A stretch of 64,000 nt of DNA from Rhynchopus sp. YZ270_cl-10 (GCA_964035575.1 OZ037913.1:1210660-1274659), one strand, 5' to 3'. Positions 24,296 to 35,159 are shown, numbered from the stretch's first letter. The notes: generated from the letters alone by a model not told the origin. Program-made: numbers and translations.

Positions 24296-24359
24296 TGCTG
24301 ATGCTGATGCTGATGCTGATGCTGATGCTGATGCTGATGCTGATGCTGATGCTGATGCT
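24296..24359 (+). repeat. (CTGATG)n hexanucleotide microsatellite
   Basis: About ten perfect units, within 140 bp of the eS30 start codon. Confidence 0.95.
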
Positions 24360-24494
24360 CTGCAACGACTCCAAAAGAGAATTATCTTCCATCTTACAAA
24401 CTGTCATCTGAACGTACCACCCATCACCCCACATCACCCACTCACTAACCACACATCAACCAGGTGATCTCTCTCTTATCACAAATAGTAAACA

Positions 24495-24689
24495 ATGGGA
24501 AAGGTCCACGGATCCCTTGCACGTGCCGGAAAGGTGAAGAACCAGACCCCTAAGGTCGCCCCCGCAGAGAAGAAGAAGAGATGCGTCGGCCGCAGCAAGA
24601 AGCGCATCCAATACAACAAGCGTTTCGTGAACCAGACTGAGGGTAAGGTGTACAAGCCGAACACCCAGCCCCTGGGTAAGCTCGGATAA
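24495..24689 (+). CDS. RPS30: 40S ribosomal protein eS30
   Basis: A 64-residue basic protein opening [20 protein letters not shown], the nearly invariant N-terminus of eS30, with [15 protein letters not shown] following at residues 37-51. It is a component of the small ribosomal subunit near the decoding region. In animals eS30 is made as a fusion to a ubiquitin-like protein. Here the ATG directly begins the ribosomal part, as in many protists and yeasts, so no processing is needed. The C-terminal 13 residues ([13 protein letters not shown] and on) diverge from the usual tail. Single exon; length is close to the family norm of 58-63. Confidence 0.95.
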   Translation: MGKVHGSLARAGKVKNQTPKVAPAEKKKRCVGRSKKRIQYNKRFVNQTEGKVYKPNTQPLGKLG

Positions 24690-25134
24690 GCCTGAGGCCA
24701 ATGGTCCCAACGTTGTTTTTTTTTTGTTTTAGCAGACCCTCCCCCGTCCCGACGAGGCGCCTTTGTGTGCTTTCATTTTCAGTGCCTTTTTATTCGCTCG
24801 TTCGTAACACCACACCTGCTAACCCGCCTGTGATGTTTCCAGTTTCAAGCGTACATTGACCCTTTGCCCCAGGTAAAGAGAGAAAAAAAAATAGTAACTA
24901 ATCCACAAAAAGTTGAGGCTTTCTTAGTACGCCGGCCATCAGCGTTGTACAATGGGGGGGAACGGAAAAAAAAAGCAAGAAAAAAACAAGAAAATATCAT
25001 TCTCAAGCAAAGCGGATTCCACCCCCTGTATTTTTATAGTTTTAGACAACACCACCTTGAAGCCCTCTTCTTTCCCCCAACACGTTGCACCCACAGCCCC
25101 TTATCTGATATCATAAAAAAAGTTTTTTGCAAAA
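24690..25134. other. Intergenic spacer, no gene seen
   Basis: A T-run directly after eS30, then mixed and A-rich sequence with no coding signal. Confidence 0.6.
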
Positions 25135-25780
25135 ATGGAGATGTCCGCGTGCCCGATGTGCTGGGTGGTGCCTCTGTTGATCGTCATCGCACTGTTCTTG
25201 ATGTTTAAGCCTAGCGCCGCTGTCGCCGACACAGCGGAGAGGGCCCCCAAGCGTGCTGAGTATGCCATTCCCCTTTACCTTTACCCTTTTCATAGTTTTG
25301 CCATGCTTTTTTTCGGGAAATTTTATCCACATTTTTCGTTTTTTTTTTGCTGATTGTTCTGTCTCTACTGAGGAGGTTGCGACCTGACTGCTACAAAGCC
25401 GCTTCACAACAGCCTCAATGTTGGTCAAAAGATGTGAGACTCTAATCTCCCCACTCCATTGTCCACTCTTCCCTGTTCTCTCTTTCTCAACGGTGTGATG
25501 TGAGGAAGCGTTCCAACTTTTCAATAATATTATCTCCCCCATTTTTCTATTCGCGATTTTCCCCACCTCCGTTTAGAATCAACAGAGTGTGTACATCATT
25601 AAGATTTCTCAACCCCACTCTGTGGTCCACTCCACGAACTCTTCTCTCTTCTCTCTTCTCTTTCTCAACCCCACTCCCGCCCACAGCAGCAGCTCTGAGG
25701 AGGAGGAGCGCCAAAGCAGCGGCAACGAAGGCGGCATCAAGCGTCGTGCGAGACACGAACGCAGTCAGAGAACCGACTAA
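25135..25780 (+). CDS. Small single-pass membrane protein, 2 exons
   Basis: Exons 25135-25259 and 25687-25780 join in phase (GA plus C) to 72 residues. A hydrophobic segment (WVVPLLIVIALFLMF, residues 10-24) follows a short cysteine-containing N-terminus (SACPMC). It is followed by a charged tail: a Ser/Glu acidic cluster (DSSSEEEE), then an Arg-rich end (KRRARHERSQRTD). This fits a tail exposed on one face of a membrane. The 427-bp intron carries a repeat also found at 8278-8392. No family is recognised. The exon join is supported by a GTATGC donor, a CCCACAG acceptor and coherent composition on both sides. Confidence 0.6.
25497..25610 (+). repeat. Repeat shared with 8278-8392, inside an intron
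   Basis: Begins TGAGGAAGCGTTCCAACTTT and ends near ATTAAGATTT, with matching blocks separated by diverged sequence. It carries no inverted repeat ends of its own here. Confidence 0.8.
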
Positions 25781-27056
25781 GAGCTTTGTTCTCTCACAAG
25801 AGCACACCAACAAAAAGGACTCAATGGGGATTCACGGGGACGGGGGGTTTGGTTGCTTTCGATGTGTCTTGCGGATGTCGGAAACAACTAGGGATTTGCT
25901 TTTTTTGGGTATTGGGCATCACGTTAGTAAAATAAAAGGAATGCTGCCATGTGGCAGCTACAGTAAGGGCATGAACAAAAAAAAAAGTGTGAAATCAGGA
26001 ATATTTTTTTCTGTAGGGCGTGCCGTGTACGACTGTGTGTTTGGTTCTAGAGGGTGTGTAACAATGCCCCCCTCCTGTCTCTGCCAAAATGGTCAAAATT
26101 GCTTTTTAAAGGTTTATGCCGCGCAACGGGAGCCTGATAGCATATGTCTGGCTCGTTGCGCGCTTTGCTTTTTCTCTTTGCAAATATCATTGTGTGTCTT
26201 CAAGACTTTGTTTAAGTGACGAAACACAGCTTAGTTTATCTTAAACCATTTTTCTTTCTCTTTTCTCTCTCCGAGGGCAAAGGCTGGGCCGAAGTCTTTT
26301 CGTCCATCTCAGTCGTAACTTAAGCTCACTTCATCCTGCCGGAGGTGGGCGGTACTGCACTACCTGGGGCAGAGATTCTATATTAGGTACACTGTCATGA
26401 GATGACTTTGCATTTTTCAAGTCAACTTTATTTTATTTTGCTGACGGGTTCTATTATTGAACTTCTAGCTACCAGCCAACCACATTTTTGAATAATAATT
26501 GTTGTGGTGAGACCACGTCCTCAGAGGCGTCGTTCTGCTCAAACCAAAAAGGGGAATACGATAGAATAAAGGGGTAATAGGTTCAGGACAGCCTACCTCA
26601 ATACAACCTCTGCAGAAATCATTGGTTTGTTTGTAATTTGGAGGATGAATGCTTCATTTTTTGAACAGTGGTGTGTTCAGTGCTATATGACTTGGTTTTG
26701 TGTGTGTGTTTTTGTATTTTTCTTTAAACCCATACTTGCACCGTCCATTCCAAGTATGTAAACCTTGCCAAATAAATAGTAAATAAAATGTAAATGTGAG
26801 TAATTTTTTACAGTGTTCCCCCTTTCCCCCATAGGTTTTGATTTGTGTATTAACCTCACACGAAGCCTTCGTTCCCCTCACAAGATCCATCACCTGACAG
26901 GCTACACACAGATATTTTTTGTTCACATTTTGTTCATTTACACAGCCTTTTGCACCCTTGGCTATTTGCACTACCAATACGCTCCAAGGGGATAAAATGA
27001 AGACGTTGCAGCGGTAATATTGGGGTCATTTCTGTTTGAAAAAAAAAGAGGTCAAA
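25781..27056. other. Intergenic spacer with one dispersed motif copy
   Basis: No gene is recognised. It contains dispersed motif copy 3 at 26384-26423. The remainder is AT-rich with short frames only. Confidence 0.6.
26384..26423 (+). repeat. Dispersed 35-40 bp motif, copy 3 (diverged)
   Basis: TAGGTACACTGTCATGAGAT then GACTTTGCATTTTTCAAGTC. It differs from the consensus in the central GAGAGGGC block but keeps both flanks, including the downstream CAAGTCAA also seen at 45377-45412. Confidence 0.7.
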
Positions 27057-29543
27057 ATGGTGCCCGACAAGCGTATAGGGTCCATAGAAGAGATCCTGCA
27101 CACAAATGAGATGACAGTGTCCAACATTTTGGTATGACATAATGTGTTCTGTTCCTTCCTACCCGCATGTGTGCAGTGTGGCACCACTAAAAAAACGCTC
27201 AAAAAACGCTCAAAAACGTACAGGGACGACTCAAAGATGTGGAGCTGATGCTTTCGCAGAAGGCACGTGGCCAAGCCTCTGCCGAATCAGTCAGCATGTT
27301 AGGTGGCGAGATGATCACATCTAAACAGCGTCTCGAGGTATGCACATACACGCCTTTAGTTCCCCTGCTAAGCATATGTGCTTAGGAGTAGGATGTATTT
27401 GAAGTTGGGAAATGGCAGCATCCCTGATGCTGAAGAAATGTAAGTAAGTAGTGTTCATCTCGCAATGTGGTAGACACTTTGACATTACCAACAAACGCAG
27501 CATTTGGAAAGGTCTCTGAACTCAGGCATTCAGCGTCTTGAGGACAACATCACGAAGCAGGCGAGGCAGACGGGCTTGCAGTCCTCCCATCTCGCGACTG
27601 AGGTATGTTCGCCACACCTTCACACCTTCACACCTTCACACCTTCACACCTTCACACCTTCACACCTTCACACCTTCACACCTTCACATCACCTGCAGGC
27701 GTCAAACGAGGTAGGCGAGATGCGCCAGCACCTATCAGAGGTGGCAGGGGAAATCAAAAAGCTGGACACTGCACTGAACGACGAGTCGCGCTACGCAAAG
27801 CAGGTCGAACACGACTCTCGCCACGCATTTGACTTGGTGACAGCGCAGTTCGCGTCGCAGAAGGAGCAACTTCTAGGGCACCAGCAGAAGCTCGAGAGCA
27901 CGATAAAGCTCATTTCCATGGAGGCGCAGGAGCGCGAGTCTCTTGCGCTCTCTGTCAAGCAAGCGTTTGAGTCCTCACTGTCGACACTCACGGAGCAGAA
28001 CAAGACGTACGTCCAGAGCGAAGTGAACAAACGCGTGCAGCTCACCCAGGACATCGTTGCTGCGTTCAAGAAGCTGCGCGACGAGATTGCTGCAGGCTTC
28101 CAGCGTTCCATGGACGGCCAGCAGGAGGCGGAAACTGCGCTGAAGTCTGTGGAAGCCATTCTGCGTGCTGAGATCCGTGGGCGCATACAAAGCAACGAAG
28201 CGCATGCGAAGCACGTTACCAGCATCGACCACCGCACTGCGAGCGACGCGCAGATCCTTGTCGAAGGGCTGCGCGAGCTGGACGCTAGCCTCGCTGACAC
28301 ACGGCGCAGTCTCTCTGATTCGTACCGTCCGCAGCTGGAACAAGTCGCGGGGCGTGTGTACGAGCTGCAGGAGAGCCTCTGTGGGACAAACAAGGCTGTG
28401 CGAGACATGCAGGCAGCTGTCTCGGACTCAGCGTCGCAGGCAAGAGACGCGACGCAGAGCCACCTTGTGAACGGTCAGGCGCTGCGTGCAGACGTGAACC
28501 GCATGCTCTCGCAGGAGGTCGACACGTTGCGTGAGAAGCTCAGCGTCTCGGACACTCACATCGCAGAGCTGCGCAGCGACAACAAAACACTGCGTGACGA
28601 GCTCGACACACTACGCTCAGTGGTGCAGCGCATCGAAGTCCAGTCCGAGGATGCTGTCGGCATCCTTTCGCGGGAGCTGCACGAGACAGTCACCGTCGCA
28701 TCCTCTGAGCGCGAACGTCTCGTCGTGCAAATGCAGAAGGCCCTCGAGAACGAAAGGGACCAATGGGAAACAGTAGCAAAGCGCCTTCAGGACGACGCTA
28801 CACGTCGCGCAAAGTCCGACAAAGAGCAGTTCAAACGCCTCAAAACCGACGTGCGCCATCTGACAGAGGCGAAGTTGGGAGCACATTCCCCCCAGCAGCA
28901 CACCCAAGACCTGATGACAAGGAGTGCAGGTGACGACCTCAGGAACGACGTTGATGAGCTGTTCGACTGCGTGGCTCGTCTCGACCTTAACAGGCAGGCA
29001 CACCCAGCCAACAGCCCGCCGCCCGTTGCGCCCTCGCGACGTCGGAACGTCAAATACTCAGAACTTCTTTCCAAACCCGAGACTGCGAACATATCACAGT
29101 TTGTTGAGGCTCTTAGGTCCTGTGAAGACAGAAACGACACCCAAACGAAGCAGATTGACGCGATTGAGGAAGAGCTTGTGAGCCAGCTTGTCCGCATCGA
29201 GAAGGAGGAGCAGGTACGTGTGCAGGAGACACATCAGCTGCGTGCTGTTGTGGAGCGTCTTGCAGTGGCGGCGGAGGTGAACCACGCTGCAGGGTACCAG
29301 ACGCAGATTGACGAGCTTAGGGGCAGCGCCATTGCTGGGGTGAAGGCGACGGACAAGAAGGTTGCTGACGTGCGCACACTTCTCGAGCACCAAGTGCGTG
29401 GCTGCAGCAAAGCGCACAGCGACCACCACAGACGCTGCAACGAGCACGACAAGGACCTCGCCGCCCTCGATGCGCAGTGCAAATCCATGCAGGAGGAGAT
29501 CAAGTCGCACGCAGGCTTCCTCGACAGCCTGCAGGGCGAATGA
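27057..29543 (+). CDS. Long coiled-coil protein, 4 exons
   Basis: Exons 27057-27131, 27224-27337, 27501-27602 and 27699-29543 are all phase 0 and give 711 residues. Nearly the whole length is heptad-patterned coiled coil, with breaks at about residues 440-510 (Pro-rich AHPANSPPPVAPSRRR) and near the end. The segment KLRDEIAAGFQRSMDGQQ recalls SF-assemblin/giardin-type rods, but the match is loose. The third intron (96 bp) is a stop-free multiple of three containing an 8-bp microsatellite, so an unspliced model would read a false HTFTPSHL repeat. It is likely a structural cytoskeletal protein. Confidence 0.8.
27612..27688 (+). repeat. (CTTCACAC)n microsatellite in an intron
   Basis: About nine units of 8 bp fill most of the 96-bp third intron of the coiled-coil gene, between GTATGTTC and CACCTGCAG. 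Confidence 0.95.
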
Positions 29544-29683
29544 CAGGCCTTTGCATTTCTTACCCCCCCCGCCAGTTTATTTTGTTGCCTTTTTGTACAC
29601 CTCAGAAGAAGCCTCACATCTCTTTTGCAAGCCTCTTGCCGTTACTCCCGACATCAGAACATCACATCCCTCTAGGACACACA

Positions 29684-30800
29684 ATGTATTTCACAACACA
29701 AAAACGATGGCGCATGGCGTACAAGTTCTACGAAGATCAGATGCGTACTAGCATCCCGAGGTCCAAGGCCTCTGCTACCCCTAACTTTGTCGAAGATCCA
29801 TCCGTCACCACCGTCGACATGCGCAAGTTTAATAAGGGGTTTTCGTCTCAGTTTTACCATACTGACAACATCGGGCAGGCTGCTCAGTTCATACAGGTAC
29901 GTACACCCTGAAGGATCCCCTCTTCCCTTACAGCCCACCACCACAGGCAGGAGATCTTCCCAAGCCTCCTGTTGTTACAGAGGAGCTCACAGAGTATGGG
30001 ACTTTTCTGCACGCTTGCATGGCGAGGTCTTCAGGTTTGTCCTTGAAGCCTCAGAAGAAGGAGGAGGACGGCCCTCCGGAGGAAATTACCACGGAACAAA
30101 AGATAGCAGCGGCAAAGGCAATTGAGCGCAAGGCGCGTTCGCTTGGGTCAATCAACCAGGACGTGGCGACGACGTTGAGCGAGTCGGACAGAGAAGTGGC
30201 GTTGGAAAAGTTGATGAAGGCGTCCTCTATGGAATCTCCCAGCTACGGAAAACTGACGGATCCTGAACTGCCAGACAAGGAAGTCATGCGGTCGGCAAGG
30301 GACAGGATGAACAAAATCGCAGCACCAGTGTTCGAGGAAACTAGCGGACACACTCCATCTGAACGCAGAAGGAACTACGAGAAGGCGATGGAAGAATGGG
30401 AGACGAACAACATCATGTCCCCAGAACTGAAGGGCAGGAACGACTTCTACCGCAAACGCAGGCAGGAGGGTGCGCCCATACTAGACGAATGGTCCACGTA
30501 TGTCGCATTTTATCAGGGGAAAATGATGTCACCCATACCCTATCTGAGCTGTTGCTTATTCTTGTGATAAAGGTCATCTTCTAGTTTTTTGTTTGTCAAA
30601 CAGCCCTTTTAACCCTTTTTATCCACAGAGACAACGAAGCGACTCACAACGCTGGGCGGAGTACATTTATGAACCACTACCTTTCGCAGCCGGGGTGGAC
30701 ACCTGGGAACTTTAGCGCGATGTACAGCGCACTGAAGCACGGCAAGCAGACGCCTCTTGTAGATGCAAACGAAATGACAGGTCCCACGTGGCAATTGTAG
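29684..30800 (+). CDS. Unrecognised 311-residue protein, 3 exons
   Basis: Exons 29684-29896, 29947-30497 and 30629-30800 join in phase. The protein is polar and mostly helical, with Lys/Glu-rich stretches (PQKKEEDGPPEEITTEQK) and aromatic patches at both ends (WRMAYKFYEDQMR, and NHYLSQPGWTPGNFSAMY). No signal peptide or membrane span is visible. No family is recognised. A second in-frame ATG lies at 29708. The next gene begins within 200 bp. It could be a subunit of a mitochondrion-related or flagellar complex, but nothing in the sequence decides this. Confidence 0.75.
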
Positions 30801-30984
30801 ACGGTCTGAGCACCATCTTTTTTTCTAGCATATTCTTGCCATCTATCTACACTTTCCAACACAATTTGAAGAATGAACGCCCCTTTTCCCACTATTTTCT
30901 TGCCTTCACCATCCGCCCCACACCACCAACCCTCCGCACCACAAACCCGTCTCAGGAACTGGCCACTTGGGGGTTATTTTTGGA

Positions 30985-33423
30985 ATGTTGCGGCGAAATG
31001 TGACACTGTTGCTAGAATCGATGCCGAACGGTGGTGTGATCCCTGGGCACACGACCAGGAACGTGAAAGACTTGGGTGGCCGTCCTGAGGGGTATGACTT
31101 TGAGAACCGTGGTGTCACTGGAAGGCGTAATGCCAGTGCACAGGCTGTGGCGACACATATTGGCGGGGGTTCTAGTTCACGGACCCGGAACGCAGTGTGG
31201 CACGAGCATAAACTCGACCTGCCGAACCTGACATCGGGCATGGAGCACGACTTTGCGATCTCGTTCCCAAACCCGCTGCGCCCAGGAAAGTGCTACTCAT
31301 GGGACCACAACCACATGGAGCAGGAGGCGTTCATGATGGAGCCTGCCAAACACGCAGACCCGATCCCTGCGCTGTTCCGCGTGCACGTTGCGGACCTGCT
31401 TGTGCACGACATCGACGAGTCTGGGGAGGAGATCGTGCTCAGCGGCGACGACCCTGATCTGGAGCATATGCCCATGCGGCGTGAGGGCTTTCTCCACTTC
31501 CACCTCTACAAGGAGGGCCTGCGCACCACACAGGCAGTGTACTTCCTGGCTCGCGTCACAGGGCTGCCGCTGTACGCGTTCTCGTGGTCTGTCGGGATGG
31601 ACGCGAAGGCAGCGACGACGCAGAAGGTGAGTGTCGTTGTGCAGGACACCGTTGGCGAGACGTACGCAGCACTGAAGAGGATACGCACGGAGAAGACACC
31701 ACGCGGTGTCATCCACATTGGGAGTGTAACGCACGCGGACAGCCCTGTAACACCGGGCTCGTCGCGCGGGAAGCGTGTCGCGATGCTCCTGCGCAACGCG
31801 CGTGGCTCTGCAGACGAGATCTACAACCGCATCGAGACGCTTGGGTACGGCTTCGTCAACTTCTTCGGCGTCGAGAAGTTTGGCATGACGCAGGGACCAC
31901 GTCCGCACCAAGTCTCTGTGGAGATTCTCTGTGGGCGGTATAAGCAGGCGCTGCTGGTGGTGCTTGAGATGGAAGCGTTCATGAACCCTAGTGTGGAGCG
32001 CATCCTGAAGAACATTACCACGCACGGCACTGTGTCCGAAGCGATGATCCAGCAGGTGCCGTCGCATCTGCCACACGTGCGTGCGCTGATCATTGGACTG
32101 TTGAAGCACAAGTCTTTCAAGAAAGCGTACTACTCAGTGGCGCCAGCAATGCGCCGTATGTGGGAAACGTCGTTGTCGTCGATGGTGTGGAACCAGCTTG
32201 CGACAACGCGCATGGAAAAGTTTGGCAGAAAAGTTGTTGTCGGCGACACCGTGTGGCTGAAGGAGGAAGGCTGTGCACGTGTCGTGACAGCGGAGGATGT
32301 GCAGAAAGAAACCTTCACCGTGTACGACCTTGTGCTCCTGGTGCCCGGCGTGCCGCCTGTGGAGACGGATGTCTCGTTCTTCCCTCAGATGGAAGGTTGC
32401 GACTTCAACACTGTTCTGGACATCTTCCAGCAGCACGGTGTCTCGTATCCCTTCCGACTCGCAAAAGAGCACGAGATTGTACAGCCCGTGTACCGCCACC
32501 TCATCGTCACGCCCTTGAGACTCGAGTCGTACGTATTTGAGGGCGAACGTGTCAACGAGAGAGTCCTCATCACTGACCCGCACGCCGACTACTTCGAGCT
32601 GCCCGCTGGCCAAGTTGCCTCTGTAAATGAGAAGGCCGTGTCGTGGCAGCACCCCCTTCAGGCACGAGGCCTGGCCGGTATGATGTACACTTTTGACTGG
32701 AACTGTGTCGAATGCGGGACGCGGAATGTGTTTCTGAAGGACAAATGCGATGGCTGTGAGGCGCTGAAGGATCTGAGCGTCTCGCTGGAGGAGAAGCAGC
32801 GGCAGAAGGCGCTGAACGGCGACCTCAAAAACTGCAACACTGCGTACGTGAGCTTCGCCATCCCGCACACGGCGTACCCTTCTGTTGCGGTGCGCGACGC
32901 ATTTGAGCTGCACCCATGGCGTTTTTACCCCGATGGGTACTTCTACCAGGACATCTTGGAGCCTTTACTAAAGTTCCATCTGGACAAAGGTGTTTTGTCT
33001 CTTCCTCCTTCTCGCGACGAACTGAAGCGCGATACTTGGGCCATTGAATCCAAGAACGGAAACTGGACAAACACCAAGCTGTCGGGGCTGTTCGAGCTTC
33101 CTCCTGCGAAGATAGACCAGTGGTACAAGCGGTACGGGCACAGCGTGCACCCGAACACGCCTTCAGGACGTGTGCACTACTCACAGCAGTGGAAGGCTGA
33201 AGGAGAGGCGTGGTGGAACATTCCGCTCGACTCTGAGATCACCCTCGCAAGCCAGCACGTTGACCCTGTTGCGAGCATCACAGGAGGTTCCATCAACGTC
33301 ACAAAGCGCATGAAGGAGGGTGGCAGGTCCGTTCCGCCAGAGCGCTTCACGTTGCCCATCACACCGCTGCCCGCAGCAGTCAGAAACACCGTCACGCAGG
33401 CAGGGCTGTTCTCAAAGAGGTGA
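30985..33423 (+). CDS. PUS7: tRNA pseudouridine synthase, TruD/PUS7 family, with inserted RanBP2 zinc finger
   Basis: An 812-residue protein. TruD/PUS7 hallmarks occur in order: ADLLVHDIDESG (138-147, the FxVxE element with D for E), GFLHFHLYKEG (168-178), VGMDAKAATTQ (203-213, the GxKDxxAxTxQ block, putative catalytic D206), then YGFVNFFGVEKFG, and MVWNQLATTRMEKFG ahead of the YDLVLLVPG element. These enzymes isomerise uridine in tRNA and other RNAs. The C-terminal lobe carries a zinc finger at 572-591 (W-x-C-x2-C-x3-N-x6-C-x2-C), the RanBP2 pattern that usually binds RNA or ubiquitin. Beyond the TruD core is an unrecognised tail of about 180 residues. The first in-frame ATG is used. An acceptor-like CTCAG at about 30954-30958 leaves room for an upstream exon. 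Confidence 0.85.
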   Translation: MLRRNVTLLLESMPNGGVIPGHTTRNVKDLGGRPEGYDFENRGVTGRRNASAQAVATHIGGGSSSRTRNAVWHEHKLDLPNLTSGMEHDFAISFPNPLRPGKCYSWDHNHMEQEAFMMEPAKHADPIPALFRVHVADLLVHDIDESGEEIVLSGDDPDLEHMPMRREGFLHFHLYKEGLRTTQAVYFLARVTGLPLYAFSWSVGMDAKAATTQKVSVVVQDTVGETYAALKRIRTEKTPRGVIHIGSVTHADSPVTPGSSRGKRVAMLLRNARGSADEIYNRIETLGYGFVNFFGVEKFGMTQGPRPHQVSVEILCGRYKQALLVVLEMEAFMNPSVERILKNITTHGTVSEAMIQQVPSHLPHVRALIIGLLKHKSFKKAYYSVAPAMRRMWETSLSSMVWNQLATTRMEKFGRKVVVGDTVWLKEEGCARVVTAEDVQKETFTVYDLVLLVPGVPPVETDVSFFPQMEGCDFNTVLDIFQQHGVSYPFRLAKEHEIVQPVYRHLIVTPLRLESYVFEGERVNERVLITDPHADYFELPAGQVASVNEKAVSWQHPLQARGLAGMMYTFDWNCVECGTRNVFLKDKCDGCEALKDLSVSLEEKQRQKALNGDLKNCNTAYVSFAIPHTAYPSVAVRDAFELHPWRFYPDGYFYQDILEPLLKFHLDKGVLSLPPSRDELKRDTWAIESKNGNWTNTKLSGLFELPPAKIDQWYKRYGHSVHPNTPSGRVHYSQQWKAEGEAWWNIPLDSEITLASQHVDPVASITGGSINVTKRMKEGGRSVPPERFTLPITPLPAAVRNTVTQAGLFSKR

Positions 33424-33607
33424 GGTGGAGGGTTTTCATGTTTATGCTGAGACAAAACTAGAAAACATATGGATGGGGAAAAAATAACATCCAAACATAA
33501 AACGACACACCACACCCCCACCCCTTTATATACCACCATTTCTGTTCCTCAAGCAATACCCCTTACAGACACATTTAAACCACAACCACACAACCACACA
33601 ACCAACA

Positions 33608-34294
33608 ATGCCGATCATCAACGTGCACCCTCTGTCCCAGCCTGCGCGCTCTGTGTCCTGGTTTGCTGCCTACGCCAAATCTGACGTTGAGGTGCGCACC
33701 ATTGACCTCCAGGCTGGCGAGCACAAGAAGCCTGACTACGTTGCGAAGTTCCCCTCTGGCCAGGTCCCTACGTACGAGGAGGGCGACTTCTACTTGGAGG
33801 AGAGCAGTGCAATCCTGCAGTACCTTGCTGATGGGCACGCCATTGTGCCGAAGGACAAGAAGCAGCAGGCGAAGGTGCAGCAGATGATTGCGGCGAACAT
33901 GGCCAAGGTGCGCAAGGTGTCGGGTGAGATTGCGCGCCCCATCTTCTTCGGAAAGCCCGAGGAGCTGCCGGCCCTGCTCAAGGCAGGCATGGAGAAGGTG
34001 GCCCCCACACTGAAGGCGTACGACACACTCCTAGCGAAGCAAAGCTTCCTTGCAGGGGACGACCTCTCCATCGCAGACTTCCTCTTCGCGCCAGAGGTCG
34101 ACCAGCTCCTCTACTTCCAGAAGGCCCTCGGGCACAACGTGCTCGAGGCGTACCCCTCCATCCTCGCCTACATCGAGCGTCTGAACGGAGTGGAGGGCTA
34201 CACCGCAAACTTCCAGGCAGCATGTGCCTACCTCAAGGCCGCTCAGGAGAAGAAGGCTGCTGCTGCTGCCGCTGCCGCTGCTGAGGCGAAGTAA
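33608..34294 (+). CDS. Glutathione S-transferase, theta-like
   Basis: A 228-residue single-exon protein. The thioredoxin-like half opens INVHPLSQPARSV with Ser10 as candidate catalytic residue. It has cis-Pro in SGQVPTY (P54) and the glutathione-contacting LEESSAILQYLAD at 63-75. The C-terminal half has the GST N-capping and hydrophobic-staple pattern (FLAGDDLSIADFLF). Theta-class GSTs share the PLSQPSRAV start. The last 20 residues are Ala/Lys-rich. It is likely a cytosolic enzyme conjugating glutathione to electrophiles. The elongation factor 1 gamma N-terminus is a related alternative, but the protein stops where its linker would begin. An A-run of about 14 follows the stop at 34331. Confidence 0.87.
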   Translation: MPIINVHPLSQPARSVSWFAAYAKSDVEVRTIDLQAGEHKKPDYVAKFPSGQVPTYEEGDFYLEESSAILQYLADGHAIVPKDKKQQAKVQQMIAANMAKVRKVSGEIARPIFFGKPEELPALLKAGMEKVAPTLKAYDTLLAKQSFLAGDDLSIADFLFAPEVDQLLYFQKALGHNVLEAYPSILAYIERLNGVEGYTANFQAACAYLKAAQEKKAAAAAAAAAEAK

Positions 34295-35159
34295 GGTTGT
34301 ACCGCGAAATACTGTTCTAAATATTTTCAAAAAAAAAAAAAAAATGTTTTGCTCCTTTTATAACTATGGTTCATGATGTGCATGTTGTACTCATACCCTA
34401 TACCTATGCTCAAGTCCATGAGGCTTTGGTTGTCATTTTTTTTTGCTCACGTGCTTGCATCCACTACGAGGTGTCTGCACGTTTCTTTTTTCTTGTTTTG
34501 TGTTCTTTTTTTCTCGCTCAATCCGATAACTTTTTGTGTGCGCAAGACGCCCACAAAGTATTTGGATTTTTTTTTCTTCCTGTTTAGTGTTCATCTTTTT
34601 ACTATCGACAAATCGACTAAGGTTTTTGTCTCTCCGACCAACTCGCCGACTTCCTTCTTCCTAACCTTTGTTTTATTTATTTTCTGAAATATATTTCGAG
34701 CAAAACTTGCAAAAGGCTTGCATCTAAAGAAAAGGTGTGTTGCTTTTCTTGAGGCCACCTTTTTTTTTTTTGTATCAGAGTGTCAGTGCCTGCGTCCCAG
34801 ATGCGTTTGCACTATCAACTTTGTATTGAAGGGCCCGACTGAAGGCTTTGGATGCAAATATATTTATTTAACATTGGACACTGTTCTCCCTGATCACTTT
34901 TTACCGTTTATTTCTCACCATCCCAACACCGGTGTTCGGTCTCCCAAAAATACCATTTCCTGCATTAATGTAGGAAGGAGACTTTCGAGGTGAAGGTTTT
35001 GCTGCAAACGCATCTGACCTAAAAAAATATCCCTCAAAAAATACAAACGAAACCATACAACGATATCTCATTCCCCATTGGGAGTTTTTTTCAGAAACGT
35101 ACAGAAAAAAAAAGACTTCCCCGTTTTATCCCCCCATTTCCTCCCCTCCACCCTCCACC
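34295..35159. other. Intergenic spacer, no gene seen
   Basis: T-rich sequence with no coding signal. ATGCGTTTGCACTATCAACT at 34801-34820 resembles sequences near 23210 and 3729. Confidence 0.6.

Larger units (their letters stand above)
22389..24494. other. Long gene-poor spacer
   Basis: AT-rich with many homopolymer runs and no coding region that can be defended. It holds one dispersed motif copy (23255-23290), a related GAGGCGTTTGCACT segment at about 23207-23220, and a (CTGATG)n tract at 24296-24359. It also holds the eS30 leader, which includes an acceptor-like CATCAACCAG at about 24453-24462. Confidence 0.6.

Noticed and set aside
24495-24689. eS30 as a ubiquitin-like fusion
   Set aside because: No ubiquitin-like coding sequence precedes it. 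The upstream DNA is a microsatellite and leader.
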